This document shows positions 61,519-64,000 of a stretch of DNA of 64,000 bases, in pieces. The position numbers and the translations under genes were made by a program. Origin of the DNA: Acidianus hospitalis (GTDB lineage Archaea; Thermoproteota; Thermoprotei_A; Sulfolobales; Sulfolobaceae); contig JAWDOK010000001.1 in the NCBI GenBank assembly GCA_046533895.1, forward strand, positions 230,865 to 294,864, written 5' to 3'. Positions within the stretch are counted from its first letter, which is position 1, and each line of letters opens with the position of its first letter. The notes under the pieces were generated by a model that searched no databases, was not told where the DNA came from, and saw only the letters and a program-made list of their open reading frames with translations.

Positions 61519-61899
61519 ATGATAAAGTATAAAGGTTATGTGGTCTTCTTTTACTGTGATAAGGACGTAAATATAATTGTAAATAGCAGGAAGGAATTTG
61601 AATTAAAGAAAGGGTACTATGCATACGTTGGGTCGTGTGGCCTTCACTGCGATAAAAGGATATCAAGGCATTTATCCGGAGAGGAAAAAATAAAGAAACG
61701 TTGGCACGTAGATTATATTTCGTCAATTTGTATTCCTTTAGGAGTTATTGTATTGCCACTTTCGGAAAAAGAGATAGTCAAAAGATTATCCTCATTACGT
61801 GGCATAAAAGGATTTGGAAACACTGATGACAAAACTTCACCAACTCACCTTTTCTATTCGTCAATAGAGGAGGTTATGAAAAGAATATTTTTATCTTAA
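61519..61899 (+). CDS. DUF123 / GIY-YIG-related protein
   Basis: 126 residues. GYYAYVGSCGLHCDKRISRHL is the GIY-YIG-like core with a YVGS strand, and KKRWHVDYISS contains the downstream HVDYL-type motif of DUF123. This family is related to GIY-YIG nucleases and often lacks part of the catalytic set. Divergent from the preceding gene with 13 bp between starts; its TATA (CCTTAAAATT at 61488-61497) is inside that gene. Possible nuclease, function unproven. Confidence 0.78.
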   Translation: MIKYKGYVVFFYCDKDVNIIVNSRKEFELKKGYYAYVGSCGLHCDKRISRHLSGEEKIKKRWHVDYISSICIPLGVIVLPLSEKEIVKRLSSLRGIKGFGNTDDKTSPTHLFYSSIEEVMKRIFLS

Positions 61900-61917
61900 T
61901 TGTTCACTTTTCTTCTT

Positions 61918-62925
61918 ATGTTAGGAAAAATAGATAGGAAAACATTTGAGGAAGTGATTTATCCTCACCTTGGAGAAATTCACGACGAAGTAATTATCCC
62001 GCCTATGAACGGAGTTGACACCGGTGCTATAGAAATTGATGAGAGGAGAGTAATTGTTGTTAAAACTGATCCAGTATTTATTGTGCCTCAATTTGGATTT
62101 AAAAAAGCAGCATGGTTTGCAGTTCACATATTAGCAAGTGACGTAATGACTTCAGGAATTCCACCGAGATATGCAATGATAGATCTTAACTTGCCTCCAT
62201 CAATGACAGATGAACAATTCAAGGAAATGTGGATAGGCATGCACGAGGCTATGAAAGAAATAGGAGTAATAGTTACGGCAGGCCATACGGGAAGATACGA
62301 AGGAGTTGATTACCCGATGTTAGGTGGTTTCTCAATGATAGGTATAGGGGAGAAAGAAAAACTGGGCTCTCCTAAAAAAGTGAGAGAAGGTGATGTTGTA
62401 ATAGTAACCAAAGGGCCTGCAATAGAAGCTACTGCCCTACTAGTTAATTTGTATCCTCAGTATTTTAAGGAGAGGTTACCCTCAGACATCTTTAAAGAAG
62501 CTTATGATATGTATTGGAAAATGAGCTGTTGGAAAGACGGTTTAATTGCTAGCAAAATAGGAATTCACTTAATGCATGATGCAACTGAGGGGGGATTATG
62601 GAACGCGCTAGTTGAAGTTTCAGAAGTAACGAAGAAGAGAATAAAGATATTTGAGGACAAGTTATTTATAAATAGGGCTGTAAAGGAAGTGACGTCTTTA
62701 GTTAATATAGATCCTTGGATATCCATAAGCGAAGGTACAATGATAATAATAACTGACAAAGCTGAAGTTAAGGATGCCCTTCTAAAGGAAGGAATTGAGG
62801 CAGAAATAATTGGGAAAGTGGAAGAGGGAGAAGAAGGAGTTTACTTAGGAAATAAAAGGATAGAAAAACCTACTGAAGACCCGTTCTGGAGGGCATTCTT
62901 CGATTTGCAGAAAAAGGCCTCTTAA
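61918..62925 (+). CDS. HypE/AIR-synthase-related protein
   Basis: 335 residues from ATG at 61918; the track frame also allows an upstream TTG at 61900. The box ATTTTTATC (61887-61895) is 22-31 bp before 61918, supporting this start with a leaderless mRNA. The N-terminal domain has GVDTGAIEIDERRVIVVKTDPVF and FAVHILASDVMTSGIPP, the glycine-rich ATP-binding segment GVIVTAGHTG, and the C-terminal domain HDATEGGLWNAL. It belongs to the AIR synthase/HypE/SelD superfamily. No hydrogenase genes are adjacent, so the substrate is open. Confidence 0.85.
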   Translation: MLGKIDRKTFEEVIYPHLGEIHDEVIIPPMNGVDTGAIEIDERRVIVVKTDPVFIVPQFGFKKAAWFAVHILASDVMTSGIPPRYAMIDLNLPPSMTDEQFKEMWIGMHEAMKEIGVIVTAGHTGRYEGVDYPMLGGFSMIGIGEKEKLGSPKKVREGDVVIVTKGPAIEATALLVNLYPQYFKERLPSDIFKEAYDMYWKMSCWKDGLIASKIGIHLMHDATEGGLWNALVEVSEVTKKRIKIFEDKLFINRAVKEVTSLVNIDPWISISEGTMIIITDKAEVKDALLKEGIEAEIIGKVEEGEEGVYLGNKRIEKPTEDPFWRAFFDLQKKAS

Positions 62926-63108
62926 GATTGTTGGCAAGCATTTATTTGGAAAGTGAATTTACTCACATACATAGAAATAGTGGAATAAGAAATATTAAGT
63001 ATTGCCGGCAAATAAAGTAAGAAATATGAGATTTTCTTAGAGTATTGTAATTTTACCAATAGAGAGTTTAGCTCAAAGTTTATATGTTATTATGAGAATA
63101 TATCAAGT

Positions 63109-64000
63109 ATGACGAAGCGTGATATTATATTATTGGCAGTGATAGTTGCTGGTATTATAATTGCATCGCAATTATTTCCAATAGCTAATGTAATATTTAC
63201 CTCGCTGTTCCCTGGACATGATATTACATTAATTATTGCCGGTAAGCGCGGGCTAATACGTGGTTTCAAAGTTTGTGCATACATGTTTTACCCTACTCCG
63301 CAAGGTACTAAGTTTATCAAAGTATTCAATTCCACAAGTAGTAGTTGCACAATATCAATTCCTCTAAAGAATTTATTAACCCCAGCTAAGGCATGGTACT
63401 CATTATACTCTTACCACATAATGCCATCATTATTAGGCGCAGTGATACACGTTAAACAATGTGGGAATAAAGTGAAGATTATAACTCAACCTTTTGCAAT
63501 ACCAATTAACGTATCAAATGTAATAAATTGTAAAGGCTTTACTTATACTATCATGTTCAACAATCCAATTGTAAAAACTATAGAAGTAAAGCCGGAATGC
63601 ACAACTACAGTAACTTATACTCCAGAAGGTTGTGGAGCTATTGTAGTAACTCCTCACATTCTAGGCTGGTATCCCAACAGTTTATCGTGTAAGCCAATAG
63701 CAATAGCAACATTTGTAGGACCATCGGAAATAAGATCTTACGTTGCTAGTATGTGTGCTATAATTGCTAGTGAATCATCCATTGGATTTTACATTTCCCA
63801 ACCTAACTTGAAGTATAACCTTATTAGAGTTACAGTACCAGGGCCGTCAATAACATTAGATGATGTGAACTTTCAAGTAAAAAGCTCCGCTAGTTATGGT
63901 ATAGGTAAGGCCGATTATTGTAATGCTTTTCAAATTTATATAAAGGGTCAAGTTGCCTGGGTTAATTGGACTGTTTGCTACGAAAATCCTCGTGATTACT
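63109..64000 (+). CDS. Secreted or membrane-anchored protein, 3' end outside window
   Basis: 297 codons from ATG at 63109 without a stop to the window end. The N-terminus MTKRDIILLAVIVAGIIIAS is a signal anchor, followed by an extracytoplasmic part with beta character (KVFNSTSSSCTISIPLKN, YTIMFNNPIVKTIEVKPE), about eleven cysteines and sequons. Similar in style to the protease and PNGase products upstream, so this end of the window is rich in exported proteins. No family recognised. TATA-like GTTTATATG at 63079-63087 lies 22-30 bp before the ATG. Confidence 0.75.
   Translation, partial: MTKRDIILLAVIVAGIIIASQLFPIANVIFTSLFPGHDITLIIAGKRGLIRGFKVCAYMFYPTPQGTKFIKVFNSTSSSCTISIPLKNLLTPAKAWYSLYSYHIMPSLLGAVIHVKQCGNKVKIITQPFAIPINVSNVINCKGFTYTIMFNNPIVKTIEVKPECTTTVTYTPEGCGAIVVTPHILGWYPNSLSCKPIAIATFVGPSEIRSYVASMCAIIASESSIGFYISQPNLKYNLIRVTVPGPSITLDDVNFQVKSSASYGIGKADYCNAFQIYIKGQVAWVNWTVCYENPRDY

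Noticed and set aside
62926..63108. RNA gene in the 183-bp gap before the terminal secreted gene
   Set aside because: A small GTGA/TCAC inverted repeat is present but no box motifs or stable long stem were found; only the promoter of the next gene can be supported.
63090..63284. 64-aa minus-strand ORF inside the terminal secreted gene
   Set aside because: It is antisense to a longer frame with signal anchor and family-like composition; no promoter or other support.

Overview
The window comes from the chromosome of a thermoacidophilic crenarchaeon of the Sulfolobaceae (Sulfolobus/Acidianus/Metallosphaera group). The case rests on several gene types: an archaeal release factor aRF1, a CxC-type methylthioadenosine phosphorylase, a geranylgeranyl reductase, a hexaprenyl-type diphosphate synthase, a Hel308 helicase, the acyl-CoA carboxylase genes of the 3-hydroxypropionate/4-hydroxybutyrate cycle, and a four-cysteine SdhB with a CCG-type SdhC. 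The DNA is AT-rich. Many genes have a TATA box about 25-30 bp before the start codon and no Shine-Dalgarno, as expected for leaderless mRNAs; GGTGA-type ribosome sites occur mainly inside operons. Assignments come from reading motifs; no database search was run.

Layout. 1-2937: sdhABC on the minus strand (sdhC cut by the window edge). 3-16 kb: housekeeping genes (HAD phosphatase, DUF2070 membrane protein, two geranylgeranyl-reductase-family flavoproteins, isoaspartyl peptidase, Lrp regulator, RimK-like ligase, prenyl synthase, MTA phosphorylase, purine phosphoribosyltransferase, aRF1, tRNA-Leu). 16.5-19.6 kb: an accessory-looking island with 543 bp of palindrome-rich DNA without a confident gene, then small leaderless genes for secreted or membrane peptides and a ribbon-helix-helix protein. 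19.6-36.4 kb: esterase, dCTP deaminase, TPR protein, P-type H+-ATPase, two Ski2-type helicases, an ABC importer lacking a binding protein, and accC-accB-pccB. 36.5-49.6 kb: phosphate transport pair, citrate synthase, peroxiredoxin, DHH phosphoesterase, nicotinamidase, endonuclease V, tyrosine phosphatase, KaiC/RadA paralogue, VapBC, a CRISPR ring nuclease (Crn1) without a CRISPR locus in view, and a TenA/GATase/NadC cofactor cluster. 49.8-55.2 kb: a broken HEPN-MNT pair, phosphodiesterase, aminotransferase, DsrE and NifX-like proteins, exonuclease III. 55.3-64 kb: a two-gene operon for a giant membrane-anchored sedolisin and a PNGase-A-like protein, then DUF123, a HypE/AIR-synthase-like protein and a truncated secreted protein.

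The most striking observation is in the aRF1 gene. The reading frame that restores a full N-terminus starts ATG AGT CTT TGA C, and only a +1 shift at CTT-TGA-C joins it to the rest of the protein. This is the same heptamer that drives autoregulatory +1 frameshifting in bacterial release factor 2 (prfB). The tRNA that would sit on CUU, tRNA-Leu(GAG), is encoded divergently in the same intergenic region. A sequencing indel must be excluded first, because a few other genes here also show single-base offsets near their starts. Other points: an exact -1 slippery heptamer (T TTC CCC) in an island gene, and three candidate C/D-box guide RNAs whose C box abuts or overlaps the stop codon of a same-strand gene.
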